Of a DNA stretch of 64,000 nt, positions 21,578 to 32,905 are shown one piece after another (the first letter of the stretch is position 1; every line of letters starts with the position of its first letter). Below the pieces are notes generated by a model. That model was not told the origin of the DNA and did no database searches. It worked only from the letters and a program-made list of their open reading frames with translations. Made by a program: the position numbers and the translations under genes. The stretch is from Silurus meridionalis. Its lineage: Eukaryota > Chordata > Actinopteri > Siluriformes > Siluridae. The DNA lies in the NCBI RefSeq assembly GCF_014805685.1, contig NC_060902.1, forward strand, positions 7,903,786 through 7,967,785, in the 5' to 3' direction.

Positions 21578-22037
21578 TTACGCACACAACTGTACACCCT
21601 TGGTCTCACATAGCTCAAAGGAGGCTACGCAATTTGGCTAGCCAATATATTATAGTTACTAGGTTAGTTTGCTCACTGCTTGTCACAGTGCCATAATAAA
21701 AATCATTACACACACTAAAGATACTGAAATGGGGTTCTATTAAAAATCATAACGGAAAATAAAGAATTTTTTTACAGCTTTAAGAAATAATCAATAAAAT
21801 CTCTCATGCTTTTAAGGTTGAATATTCAAAAATTACTTATGTCGCTTACATGCATTTAAAAAAATCTAATAAGTGCACAGTACATGAAAATGAACCGTGT
21901 TTGTAACACTTCAAAAAATGCAGATACAGCACCACATGCTGGACAAAACTAGACTGTACAAAATTGGTATAAATACGGAAAGAACTGTAACGGGAATCGC
22001 AAACGACGTGTTCTTGGTCTTGTTCAGGGAAATATAC

Positions 22038-22170
22038 GTGTCAGGTGCAGGTGAATCTTTTGGAGCTTCTGCCTCAGGTGCAGGTGCCTCTTCTGGATCC
22101 TCTGCCTCAGGTGCCTCTTCTGGAGCCTCTGTCTCAGGTGCCTCTCCTGGAGCTTCTGCCTCGGGTGCTG
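22038..22170 (-). CDS. sarnp: sarnp-like exon 3, acidic EA/P-rich repeat
   Basis: 133 nt on the minus strand. With the GGCAG acceptor used here, the last base of exon 2 plus this exon read AAPEAEAPGEAPE and onward to APD, then AC joins G of exon 4 in phase. The exon consists of about four diverged 27-bp units encoding 9-residue acidic repeats. SARNP has an acidic glutamate-rich stretch at this position, between the SAP domain and the repeats. The second gene copy has six nearly identical units. Confidence 0.75.
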
Positions 22171-22438
22171 CTGCCTCCTAAACAAAATGTATTTGCCTTT
22201 AACAAAGCTTTACTCAAGGACTGTGCGTAATTTAACTAAATGCTGAAGTTAAAACTACTAAATCTCCTAAAGGATTTTTTTTTATGTTATAAACATTTCA
22301 GGATATGCTTTATGTGCTCCCTATATAAGTACAGTAATCCTATAGAAACAGTATTTTTGCATCATAAACACAAAGGTTATGGTTAACCTGCTTAGATAAC
22401 TTCAGTTTTAAAATGTTCACCCAAACAGTTTGACTAAG

Positions 22439-22570
22439 ATTTTTACATTTGCATTATTATTATATGGTTTACTGAGGTAAGTCATATAATAATAATGCAA
22501 ATGTAAAAATTTAGATTTACGTAGTTAAAATACTACGTAAATCCACATTTTTACATTTGCATTATTATTT
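22439..22570. repeat. Compound palindrome (possible foldback MITE)
   Basis: A perfect 28-bp arm (22,439-22,466) is inverted at 22,483-22,510 and occurs a third time, partly, at about 22,547-22,569. Between the second and third arms is a smaller hairpin with stem GATTTACGTAG and loop TTAAAATA (22,514-22,543). The block could extrude as a cruciform. In the second copy the small loop is reversed in orientation. Confidence 0.9.
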
Positions 22571-23033
22571 GTGCTTGTGTAGCTGACACTATCTTCATTC
22601 CCCTCACATGACAGAAAACATCTAAAGAATCCTAGTGTTCGGTAATTTTAGTTTTACTTAGTTTTTTATATGCACAGACTAAAAGGAGGTAACATACAGC
22701 GTAATGTACCAATTAAAACACTTTCAAACACATTTTATATCAACTTTGCTGACAATGCTACAGCTACAACATCTAATTTTAACTTTATTATTACCTCGTG
22801 TTTAGACACTCAATATCAAGTAGTCATTTATTCTTATATAAGCATTATAAAATTAATCTACAGTTAATAACATGACTTTCATTCAGCCAGTTGGTGTTTG
22901 AACTGGAGTGATAAAACTAAAAAGGCACAGGAGTTACTCTGCAACCAAACACAACCATCTCACATAGAAATAAACCTCCCCGAATGTGAATTAAGATATA
23001 ACATAAGAGATGCAGTTCCACACACATACATAC

Positions 23034-23123
23034 CATCATCGATGTACGCCTGCAGCTGGGCAATCAGATCTCTCTTACCCTTAATATCCAGTCCCAGGAT
23101 AGCACATTCCTGCTTCAGCTCAG
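23034..23123 (-). CDS. sarnp: sarnp-like exon 2, SAP domain
   Basis: 90 nt between a TTTGTAGTAG acceptor and a GTATGT donor, reading ELKQECAILGLDIKGKRDLI then AQLQAYIDD. This is the SAP motif (SAF-A/B, Acinus, PIAS), a helix-extended-loop-helix DNA-binding fold, and is very close to LAELKQECLARGLETKG of human SARNP (recalled). SARNP works in the nucleus with the TREX mRNA export complex. The 3' phase fits exon 3. The 5' phase needs one base from exon 1, whereas exon 1 as read ends in phase 0, so either one base is missing or the true exon 1 differs. Confidence 0.82.
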
Positions 23124-24301
23124 CTACTACAAACACCACCACAGATGCAAGAAAATATGTATTTCATCAAGCACAAATTTATGCAAAGCATCACACAACT
23201 ACTACATGTGCTCCCTACAGATATTCATTTATTGTTATGATTAGTTTCATACAGAGTTGCTATTCAGAAATCTTTTACATTTGTTTAGGGTATGTTTTGA
23301 AGGCTTAGTAATGACACTGTAGCAAAAAAAAAAAAAAAAAACAGGACCATAACTACAAAAAAATAAATAAACAAGCATTACATTTTCTTTGGTTAATTTT
23401 GCAGTCTGTTATGGTTTGATAAGATACCAAACTTATTTATCTGCAGTCAAATCTGAATAAACAACCAAATTCTTGTTCTTTTTGTTCATTTCCCAGGAAA
23501 ATTCCTAATCACAACATAATCTTGTACATGTACAGCCTTTTGACGTGACCTTTTGAAGGCACAGTTTTGAACATTAATGCACCTTGTGCTACATACAAAT
23601 AGATTTTCAGATTTTATCACATTTCTGGCAAAGTAAAAAAAAAAAAATGGACTGCTTATCAGATAATGATGCTTTTAGGACCTTCTCTGATTCTCTGCCT
23701 TGAGTAAAGCTTATGGTTGTTACTGGGCAGTGAAATGCTTTTTAATGTGGCATGACTGCAATGCACTTGATTTACACTGAAGAAATGATTGTACATCTTA
23801 TTTCACACCACTGTTCTATATAGGTTACATGTCTGTATCGTGCGCATGCGCAAAAACGTTAACTCTGGCTTAAATAATACGGTTAACTAAATATTTTCGT
23901 AACGTATTTATAAATCAGGAATAATACCAATGACGTTTAATTAAAACAAGCAAAACCAGTTAAAATATCTCTACAGTGTTTTGTTCACTTTCAAGCTACT
24001 CGACAATTCCTGACGTTGTTATGATTCTATTTACACGCTTTTTTTTTTTTTTTATAAAAACCATTAAAGTTACTGCGATTAAGAAAAGTATTAAATTCTA
24101 TATTTATAAAAAAAAAATAAAAGGGCGAATCGTCTCTCGTTAGCTATTTAGCAAGAAAGACACTGGTATTAGCCGTTTTTGACTTTGCTAACTTGCAAAA
24201 ATTCATCCCACACCTTCAGACACATTAGGGATATTTAAAAAACTTTTATATTTTTAAGACTATAACTAAAGACTTGAAACGTGCAGTGTTTGTTTAGTTA
24301 C
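23124..24301 (-). other. sarnp-like intron 1
   Basis: AT-rich, with an 18-bp A run near 23,324 and poly-T/poly-A runs near 24,041 and 24,110. No other feature was seen. The same intron is at 48,457-49,634 with scattered small differences. Confidence 0.6.
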
Positions 24302-24331
24302 CTTCAACTGAAAAAATGTAAGCAGCTCCAT
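24302..24331 (-). CDS. sarnp: sarnp-like exon 1 (start codon), copy 1
   Basis: Ten codons, MELLTFFQLK, end at a GTAACT donor. The counterpart in copy 2 (49,635-49,664) reads MELVRYLQLE, which is nearer to the VELHKLKLAELKQE start of SARNP, so copy 1 has lost part of the match. The exon is short, and the identification rests on position and on the SAP exon that follows. Confidence 0.55.
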
Positions 24332-24749
24332 TGTTGCGTTTCAGCTGTGGCTTCTGGCTGGTATACCTGCTTTGATATCGCCACCTACAGGCCTTTTGGA
24401 GAATATATTTTCATTTAAAATGGATGGTTGCTTCCAACCGGGGACAGGGATTTCTAATTACATTAAGGTCACAAAGTCAGACGTCTCTTTTGGATTTTTT
24501 CGGTTCCAAAAAAATCATCTTTATTATCAGAAATACACAAGTTTAGAGAGCTCAATTTTTGTCTGGTTTTTTTTTTTCTATTCTGGTGGGGCGTGCCTAT
24601 TTTGTCTTACCACCAACCACCTCTAGATGTCACTTATCTGCAGATTATCCAATTTATATGCAATTATAACTGTAAAAAATTAACAATGAAGATTAAGTTC
24701 AGACTATAACTAAAGAGTTGTTGAAAGGGAGAATTTAACTGTTTTTATT
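24332..24749. other. Region upstream of the sarnp-like gene
   Basis: Expected promoter side of the minus-strand gene. No TATA box, CpG-rich block or other clear element was seen. It is well matched at 49,665-50,070 in copy 2. Confidence 0.4.
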
Positions 24750-24751
24750 TA

Positions 24752-25610
24752 CAGTGGAACCTCGGGTTACGAATTTAATTCGTTCCGGTACTTTATTCGT
24801 AACCTGAAAAGTTCGTATCCCGATACAAATTTCCCCATAATAATGAACAGAAACTTCGGTAATTCGTTCTGGACAACCAAAAATATTACTTAAATAAAAA
24901 TAAAGCCAATTTTCACTAATATTATTTACTTTTAACATGTTATATTAAAATCATACCACATAAAAACATACAAAAGAGGAAAAGATCTTTACCGGGTACT
25001 TTCCCTTTGAGAAGACTCGCTGCAGGAGACGACGTTCGTAGAAGGGGGAGGAGGGAGAGTTATTGTTTGGAAGGAGAATCTTATTATATTATATTATTTA
25101 TATATTATTAAATATTATATTATAGAATATTAAAGACAGTGTTATTAACACGAACGCTGAGACATTAGAGGGAAAATGAGAGCTGTTTCTTTAAGGCTAC
25201 TATCAGTTGGTATTGAAGTCCAGAGTGAAATTCATTATGGGTATTGTACTTCGGAAAAGACTGTAACCCTGCTAATCTATCTTCATAAAAACAAGTAAAG
25301 TGGTTATGCATCGGCTAATGTTGTCCATCTCATCATTCCACGAGCATCAACTAACGAGGTTGTTACGCTGCTGCCGGGAAAAGTTCAAGCGGATAAGTAA
25401 CACGATGCTCTCGCTAGGGACACAGGACACTAACTGATGTGACGAGCTGCGTGGATAGAGCAAAAACAACCAACTTGCCTGCGATTTTCTGGTGAGCGAC
25501 GTTCGTATCCCGATATATTGTTCGTAACCAGGGGCAAAAATTTTGATGAACTGCGATTCGTAACCTGAATTATACGTATGCCGGGGCGTTTGTAACCCGA
25601 GGTTCCACTG
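24752..25610. mobile_element. Pogo-like non-autonomous transposon, 859 bp
   Basis: Termini CAGTGGAACCTCGGGTTACG and the inverse ending GGTTCCACTG are flanked by TA. Several TTCGTATCCCGATA and TTCGTAACC words repeat inside. No transposase is present. Copy 2 of the duplication has no such element at the matching site (about 50,070-50,095), so it inserted after the duplication. Confidence 0.92.
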
Positions 25611-26045
25611 TATTTTTTATTTTACTATTTCCCATTATCTCTTGAATTTGAATAGACCATTTCTAAGAAAATAAACAGTAAAAATCCTTACCCCACTTTC
25701 TGTTAAACACATCTAATCCTCTTCAATTCTGAGAGTCTGAAAAGTTCCACATTTTGGAATCTACAACACTCATGTTATATGACAAGCATGTTAATTTTCA
25801 TTAACACCATTATGGTCTATGATAAATAATGATCTGGGCACACTGGAATCTATTTAAATTAAAACAGAACATGCATGTGATCAACCGTGTTGCAAGATAT
25901 ATTGCTATATAATATATCTATCAATATTAGGTAGAAGTAGGAGATATTTGATGTACAACCCTGATTAACAACCACCTAAAAAGTTTGGACATTTGAGCAA
26001 TACCCACAAAAACAAGAATCTGTGAATCTTAATTCTCTTTAACAT

Positions 26046-26325
26046 TTATTTGTCAGCAACTTGAACTAAAATGTTTTTGAACCTGTTGCCATTTAACAAA
26101 CACAAATACATAGAACAAATAAAACACATGGAATCAATAAGATTTTTAACATAACATTTGACTGCCTCCCAACCTCTCCCAAGTGCTGCTGGGAAAATTA
26201 CAATGCACTTCATGCACTGGGCTTTACCAGGAACCTTGCCAGAACTGATGTAGTCCATCAGAGTCTTTTTCACAGCCTGGATCTCCTCTGTAGACCACTA
26301 TCTCCATGGGTTTTTTGAAGATCCT
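26046..26325 (-). pseudogene. Crypton-type gene, C-terminal exon, copy 1 (in-frame stop)
   Basis: After a TTTTATTCAG acceptor the exon reads GSSKNPWR, a TAG stop, then WSTEEIQAVKKTLMDYISSG, KVPGKAQCMKCIVIFP and WEAVKCYVKNLI. This matches the C-terminal Myb/SANT-like domain (W-S/T-EE...PGK..C) of a multicopy fish protein family whose preceding domain is a tyrosine recombinase. Copy 2 (50,512-50,842) has a sense codon at the stop but is frameshifted by an extra A a few bases later. Confidence 0.7.
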
Positions 26326-27113
26326 GAATAAAATAAAAGTAATTGGTAATTGTGATAAAAGTGACTCATATCAAAAAAAATAAATACATGAGCTTTAGTT
26401 TGTCTTTCACTGTTTTACAGTTTTAGACACATTTGTGCTAAAATGCTCGCTTGCATAGTTGTAATTCTGGCACATTTATATACGTCACCTTTACATGGTC
26501 TTAAGCACAAATTCCTGCACTGGAAATTGGTTATAGCTTAATACAGGAGGACCTTTCCCTTTCTTTACATGTATAAGCCTTCAGTAACTAAACATTGTGG
26601 ATAAATGTCTGAAATCGGTTATTGCTAATTAAAAACTGTGCATATGATTGAATTATATTGGTCCAGGGTGACCAAAAGCAAACGATCTAAAAAAGGATAA
26701 AAAAAAAAAAAAAAAGGGATCCAATTCTGATATCTAGTTTCACCTTCATGTGAAAATCAAGGGGGCTTTTATTAAAATAGGTCCTGGTGCAGATTCATAT
26801 TAAAATGACTTTTGACAGAAAATTGAATGACCCATTTCATAAGACATTTGAAAAACAGCTTTGTTGTGTATTGTTCTTCCAAGTCATTGCCAATCAGCTG
26901 CAGTACTTTTAAACAAAAGATAAACAGGTGAAATTAGAAAAAATCTTTTCAATTCATTCTCTTTTAGGATATTAAAATATAGCATAAGAAAATAAAAATA
27001 AAAAACAAGTAAAAGACATTCAAATCATAAAAGCCCTAAACAGAATGCACACTTTCTTTACAAGTACAACATTCCCAGATGTTTTCAATATCAGAATATT
27101 ATTACCTTTAGAT

Positions 27114-27385
27114 GGTTGATGACTTTTGTGTTGTCTAACTTCAGCAGTTGTCTTTGATTTGTCTGTATAATAAAAAGCTCTTTCATCAAATGATTCAATA
27201 AGAACTAAATATCATTAAGCACTTAATTGTTTTCTTCCAGTAATATTTCATCTCCAGCATTCCCATCATTCCCTACATTAGCTAACTACATACCTGCAGA
27301 ATTTGATGGTGGAGGTGAAGCATTGTTTTCTTTCTCGTTTTCAGAGTCTGATCCTTCACTGTCCATCAGTACTCTCTCTAGTAAA
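27114..27385 (-). pseudogene. Crypton-type gene, two small linker exons, copy 1
   Basis: Two GT-AG bounded exons on the minus strand read RVLMDSEGSDSENEKENNAS (about 27,297-27,380) and DKSKTTAEVRQHKSHQPSK (about 27,114-27,166). They are charged, low-complexity linkers between the recombinase-like and SANT-like parts. Matching exons lie at about 53,270-53,360 and 53,085-53,150 in copy 2. Confidence 0.6.
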
Positions 27386-27540
27386 CACAGCAACCTCAGA
27401 GAAAATGATTATAGCTAAATAAATGGAGAATCATTTTAACTGCAACATTCATCAAATAATTTATAACCAAGGGTGGTGTTTCTGTTAATAATAACATGAA
27501 ATTTGAGATTTTTTAAACATCTTTATTTTACTCAGGCCTG

Positions 27541-28380
27541 TTTTACCTTGTGAATCAATCTGGATCTCATCTAGATTCCTTTCTTTGAATTGAGATAGTT
27601 GTCCTCTCTCCAACTTTACTTATCTTCTTCAGCTGTGATGTACCTTCAGGTAGCCTGTAGTACTGCCTGTACTAAAAAGTCAGCAAGGTCATCCATCTCA
27701 TTGTCTTTCAAATTAAGGACCATGGACATAGTGGCCATGTGCTTTCTCAGCCTAGTAGAGGATAACGCATCAGGGTGTTCTGCTCCACAGCTTTGAGCAA
27801 TCTGACGAATAATGTGTGATCCTCTAAAGTGACTGAGTGCTTGTGGTAATCCAACCATGAACACGTTCTTATTGGGCACATCAAAGCTATTGCGAGTTTT
27901 TACAAGTAACTCAACTGAGGTCACGATATCAGGAGTGAGAACAACTGGGACTTTTCATCCACGTTTGTCTTTTATCTCAATTCTCTGGAAGTGCTTACAC
28001 AGTTTCTTTTCAAGGTCTGTCAGAGCGAGTTCTACATCTGGATGAGTCAGTGAGGTGTGCCTCAATGTAAAAGCAGTAAGGAACAGCTTGGATATCTCTC
28101 CTTCCCTTTTACAATTGAACAGAATCACCTGAGTGTCACTTTTGCAACTTCTGCCCAGTGCTTGTTACTTTTCAGGTTTGTTTGGCTCTCATTACTCTGT
28201 CTATCAAGATACTGATGCATTTTTTCACATCTTCAGCAAAGGGAAGAAGTTGGAGAGTTCCACTTTGCCTCGCTCAAATTTCGGAGGGCCTCGGATGAGA
28301 CACGCTCTCTCCATTTAGTTTCACAGATTTGTTTGAAAGCTTGCACATTGCTAATGGTGTTCTTATCACCTGACATCATC
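27541..28380 (-). pseudogene. Crypton-type gene, tyrosine-recombinase-like exon, copy 1
   Basis: Downstream of the LINE insertion the minus strand reads SGDKNTISNVQAFKQICETK, later FRGSHIIRQIAQSCG, SSTRLRKHMATMS and LKDNEMDDLADFLV. The LRKHxAT helix followed by a LADF(L/M)xHxxxVHxxYY end is the catalytic pattern of tyrosine recombinases as in Cryptons. In this copy a 17-bp deletion removes the VHNIRVHR segment and shifts the frame before the tyrosine. Further stops lie near 27,955 and 28,230. It ends toward a GTAAAA donor near 27,556. Confidence 0.7.
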
Positions 28381-30723
28381 GGGAGGGAGAGGAGGAAGAC
28401 GTCTACAGAGACGGCAGGGAAAGGAGAAGTGTAGGAGAGTGGAGGTTTGGGTTCAATGTGGGTACAATGACTGGTAAAGGGAGAGAGGTAGCTGATATGA
28501 TGTAGAGGAGAAAGGTAGATGTGTTGTTTCTAAAAGGGTGATGAACGTGAAGCTGGAAGTTGAAGGTGTGATGATAAATGTCAGTGCTTATGCTCCACAA
28601 GTGGGTTGTGAGATGAAGGAGAAGAAAACATTCTGGAGTGAGTTGGATGAAGTGGTAGAAGGTGTACCTAGGAATGAAAGTTTGGTGATTGGGGCGGATT
28701 TTAATGGGCATGTAGGTGAAGGGAACAGAGGTGATGAGGAGGTGATGGGTAGGTATGGCTTTAAGGAGAGGAATATGTTAGGGCAGATGTTGGTAGATTT
28801 TGCTAAAAGGATGAAAATTGCAGTGGTGAACACTTATTTTCAGAAGAAGGAGGATCAGACGTGACAGAGTGGCGGAAGGTGCATACAGGTGGACTATGTT
28901 CTATGTAGGAGATGCAACCTAAAGGAGATTGGAGACTGTAAGGTGTTGGCAGGGGACAGTGTAGCTAGACAGCATCAGATGGTGGTCTGTAGGATGGTTT
29001 GGGAGGTGAAGAATTGGAGGAGAGTAAAGACTAAAAGAAGAATAAGATGGTGAAAACTGATGGAGGAAGACTGCAGTGTGAGATTCAGGGAAGAGGTCAG
29101 ACAGGGGCTTGGTAATGGGATGTGGTGAAATGAGAAGCTGTATGAGAAATTGGACACTAAGGAAGAATGGAATAAAGAATGGAGATGGAAATGTCTTGAC
29201 TAGCGAGGAAAGTGTGTTGAGAAGCTGGACGGAGTATTTTAAGCAGCTGATGAATGAGGAAAATGAGAGAAAGAGAAGGTTGGATGGTGTGGAGTTGGTG
29301 AAGCAGGAAGTGGATAGGATTAGTAAGTAGGAAGTGAGAGCAGCAATTAAAAGGATGAAGAGTGGAATGTCGGTCGGACCAGATGACATACCAGTAGAAG
29401 CATGAAGATGTTTAGGTGAGATGACAGTGGAGTTTTTAACAAGATTGTTCAACAGGATTTTGGAAGGTGAGAGGATGCCTGAGAAATAGAGAAGGAGTGT
29501 GCTGGTACCGACCTTTAAGAATAACGAAGATGTGCAGACCTGCAGTAACTACAGGAAAATTAAGTTGATCAGTCACACCATGAAGTTATGGGAAAGAGTA
29601 GTGCAAGCCAGGCTGAGAGAAGAGGCGACCATCTGTGAACAACAGTATCGTTTTATGCAGAGGAAGAGCACCACAGTTGCATTATTTGCTGTGAGAATGT
29701 TGATGGAGAAGTATAGAGAAGGTCAGAAAGAGTTGCATTGTGTGTTTGTGGATTTAGAGAACGCGTACGGCAGAGTGCTGAGAAAAGAGCTGTGGTACTG
29801 TATGAGGAAGTCAGGTGTGTCAGAGAAGTATGTGAGGGTGGTGCAGGACAGGTATGAGGACAATGTGACAGAAATGAAGTGTGCAGTAGGAACGACAGAC
29901 TGGTTCAAGGTGGAGGTTGGACTGCATCAAGAATCGGCTCTGAGCCCTTTCCAGTTTGCAGTGGTTATGGACATGTTGATGGCCGAGGTAAGACCGGAGT
30001 CTCTCTGGACTATGATGTTTGCGGATGATATTGTTAATTGTGGTGAGAGTAAGGAGCAGGTTGAGAAAAGCCTGGAGAGGTGAAGGTACGTGCTGGAGAG
30101 AAGGGGATTAAGAGTCAGTAGGAGTAAGACAGAGTACATGGGTGTGAATGAGAGGGAATGCAGTAGAGTGGTGCGGTTGCAGGGAGAAGAGGTGGAGAAG
30201 GTGGAGCAGTTCAAGTACCTGGGGTCAACAGTGCAAAGTTATGGAGAGTGTGTTAGAGAAGTGAAGAAAAGAGTGCAGGGAGGGTGGAGTGGGTGGAGAA
30301 GAGTGGCAGGAGTGATTTGTGATAGTAGGGTATCTGCAAGAGTGAAAGGGAGAGTTTATAGGACTGTGGTGAGAGCTGAAGATGTTGAGGTTTTCGTTGG
30401 GAGTGACGAGGATGGACAAGATTAGAAATGCGTTTATTAGTGGAACAGCGCATGTAGGACGTTTTGGAGACAAGGTGAGGGAGGCAAGATTGAGATGGTT
30501 TGGACATGTGCAGAGGAGGGACATGGGGTATATCGGTGGAAGAATGCTAAGGATGGAGCCACCAGGAAGGAGGAAAAGAGGAAGACCAAGGAGGCGGTTT
30601 ATGGATGTGGTAAGGCAAGACATGCAGGTAGGGTGGAAAAGGCAGATGAAGAGGACAGGGGGGTATAGAGATGCATGATCCGCTGTGGCGACCCCTAATT
30701 GGAAAAGCCGAAAGAAGAAGAAG
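28381..30723 (+). mobile_element. RTE-clade LINE, copy C, 5' truncated and internally deleted
   Basis: The element starts at GGGAGGGAGAGGAGGAAGACG, inside the leader, and ends with TGGCGACCCCTAATTGG and a GCCGAAAGAAGAAGAAG tail. Flanks ATCATCG and ATAATCG may be a 7-bp duplication with one mismatch. It contains the endonuclease DFNGHVGEG region near 28,700 and the FADD box near 30,020, but lacks about 0.5 kb between them and has many frameshifts. It splits the Crypton-type gene exon. The same insertion is in copy 2, so it predates the duplication. Confidence 0.9.
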
Positions 30724-31140
30724 ATAATCGCCTCACATTCAATAATATTTGCCATCTTCTTGAGGTTGTGCCCTAGCTTCAGTGCTAAAAATGGTGTTTT
30801 GTAAGTGCTTGTCTCCTCATTCAAGCCAGCCACACTGAACTGCTTCCGCCATCCGTTTTCTTCTTCAGCATCATGACCTTTACATTTAAATTAACAGGTG
30901 AAGATGATTCTCTGCTGTCATGTTTGTCAGATGAAGAAGACTGTCCAGTGTCTGTGTTCAATGAAGAGGATTCTATGGCTCCACTGATCACCAATGAACT
31001 AGAACATGTCACACGCCTTCTTTTACATTGTTGGGATCTTAATGTTTTTTAATCATCCCTACTTTTCTTATGCTCTTTGACTTTTCTTGCTAAACTCTCT
31101 TCCTCTGCTGAACTGCTACTGTCTGACTTCTTCTGTCTTT
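30724..31140 (-). pseudogene. Crypton-type gene, exon upstream of the LINE, copy 1
   Basis: The minus strand reads CSSSLVISGAIESSSLNTDT, then GQSSSSDKHDSRESSS, then the start of the domain, EETSTYKTPFLALKLGHNLK and KMANIIECEA, where the LINE begins. The lysine-leucine-glycine-histidine phrase (LKLGHxLKK) is a fixed feature of this fish family just before its helical core domain. The serine-rich region is a disordered linker. The upstream edge near 31,140 runs into a TA repeat. Confidence 0.65.
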
Positions 31141-31479
31141 GGTATATATATATATATATATATCCAAAATGCCAAGACAAACAAAATATTAAACCTGTAA
31201 ATACCTGTCCAAAGTGAAACATTCAGGAGAAACGAGTAAAGACAGAGAGGAGTGATACACAATGCGAAGGGGTGTAATGTGGTATTCAGAAATGTTTCTG
31301 AAGGTTGGCAGATCTGAAAATGTACTGCAGTACAACGACTCAATTGCTTTTTGTCTTAATTGGTTTTAATATTAGAATTCTGCTGTAACTTTTTTTATTT
31401 CTGTGTCCTTTGTCTTGACCCTGGCCACTTTTTATATTAACATGTAAAGATGTTCAAATAAACGTACGATTCCTTTAAG

Positions 31480-32151
31480 CTTAGGTACACTTGGGTCCGG
31501 GTCTGGTGTGAGCTCAAGAGTAACGGTATCATCTCTTTCATCGGAGCACTGTTGTACTTCCTGAAAAATAATCAGAAAAATGGATTCAAAATAAAATTTT
31601 TAACTACAAAAAAGAAACAAATCAGATGTACTGTTTCACTGTATAGCACAGCAGATCTCATTAACACTGGGAAAGGCAGACTGCTACCAGAACTCCCTAT
31701 CGTTTTTATTTAAACTGTAGTAGATCATCTGGCAGGGTATTGTGGGGAGTCCTGTAGCTCACTTTCTAGGGTGCATACTGAGCACTATGACCTGGGGTTA
31801 AATCTAACCCAGAGCTTCTACTGCATTACCAGTTTTTGGGCTAAGTGCTGACTAGAGTGCTGACTGAAAAACACAAGCTTGATGTGATGATGTTAAAAAA
31901 GGCCACAAACATTAGACTGACAAGTCATACAAATAACACTAACCTTTGCTTTCATGCACTGATATAAAAATAAAGTCTTCTCTCTTTCATCATTTATAGT
32001 ACGCCTTCACGTATCGTTCTTCACAAGCACTGTGATGTGCTCTAAGTTTCTGCAGGTGACTCAAGTGATGGTTTTGAATGTACCAGATCTGTGAGTCACT
32101 ATTGTTTGCCTACCTTTATCTTCTCTTCAAGACCATCTGACACATCATCCA
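31480..32151 (-). pseudogene. Crypton-type gene, upstream small exons, copy 1
   Basis: Two exons with splice sites. 32,114-32,151 (GCAG acceptor, GTAGGC donor) reads DDVSDGLEEKIK. About 31,480-31,562 (TTTTTCAG acceptor) reads EVQQCSDERDDTVTLELTPD then PDPSVPKL. Both are acidic linkers. In copy 2 the acceptor AG of the first is lost by a small deletion at about 60,017. No function can be read from them alone. Confidence 0.5.
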
Positions 32152-32551
32152 CTGCAATGTAATTTACAGAAAACAAAAATTATGTTTGGCTTTGAAATGA
32201 ACATTGCCAACTTGAGGTTGTTCTAACTTTAGAAAAATATTTTTCCATTTTGTTCCTCCTACTAGTTCTTAAACCTCAAGAGAAATCTCAGTACTAACTG
32301 ACATTACACAAGATTTACAGTTAAATAATAATTTCTGTGTTCTGTGTCCAGTTACTGTTAAAACTACTGTGCCATTACTAACATTTCAGAATTTAAGGAC
32401 AATTGTCCAATTTTATTTTTACAATTTTATAGAAACCATTAGAAATTAGTTTTCAAGAAAAATTAATGCATGTAAAAATAAAAATGTAAGGTATTTTTAA
32501 AGGTATTTAGAGACATGAACATTACACTTTTGATATCACAAATTACATAAT

Positions 32552-32905
32552 TGTTAGATTTTTATCATGCCCAAACAAAACTTAATTCTTGGAGAGGTTT
32601 TCCATACGACTTGCAATGCCCGTAGGCCTTTCTGATATCGGGGAAGAAGAAATACACAGCAATGCAGCAAATGTTCTTCCTCTTCCGGTTTATTGCGGAC
32701 ACAGAACGTATATATACACATCACAGAAAAAAAGGCTGACCTAAAGTTGTTTCCTGTTTAGATAAGAGGATATACTAGCCAGAGATGTGTGAGCCCAAAT
32801 AAGGACTCCCTGTTTACCTTACATACTAACATCGTAAATATTCTATAGACACTGAACAGACAAAGCAATGTGTGAGATAGTGTGAGAAACATCTTAACAC
32901 TAGCA
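32552..32905. repeat. Solo LTR, 354 bp
   Basis: A TGTTAG...TAGCA block is flanked by the 5-bp duplication ATAAT (32,547-32,551 and 32,906-32,910). Copy 2 has the uninterrupted site with a single ATAAT near 60,405. The size, TG...CA ends and 5-bp duplication fit a retroviral or Gypsy LTR left by recombination. It is not related to the other LTRs in the window as far as I can see. Confidence 0.88.
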
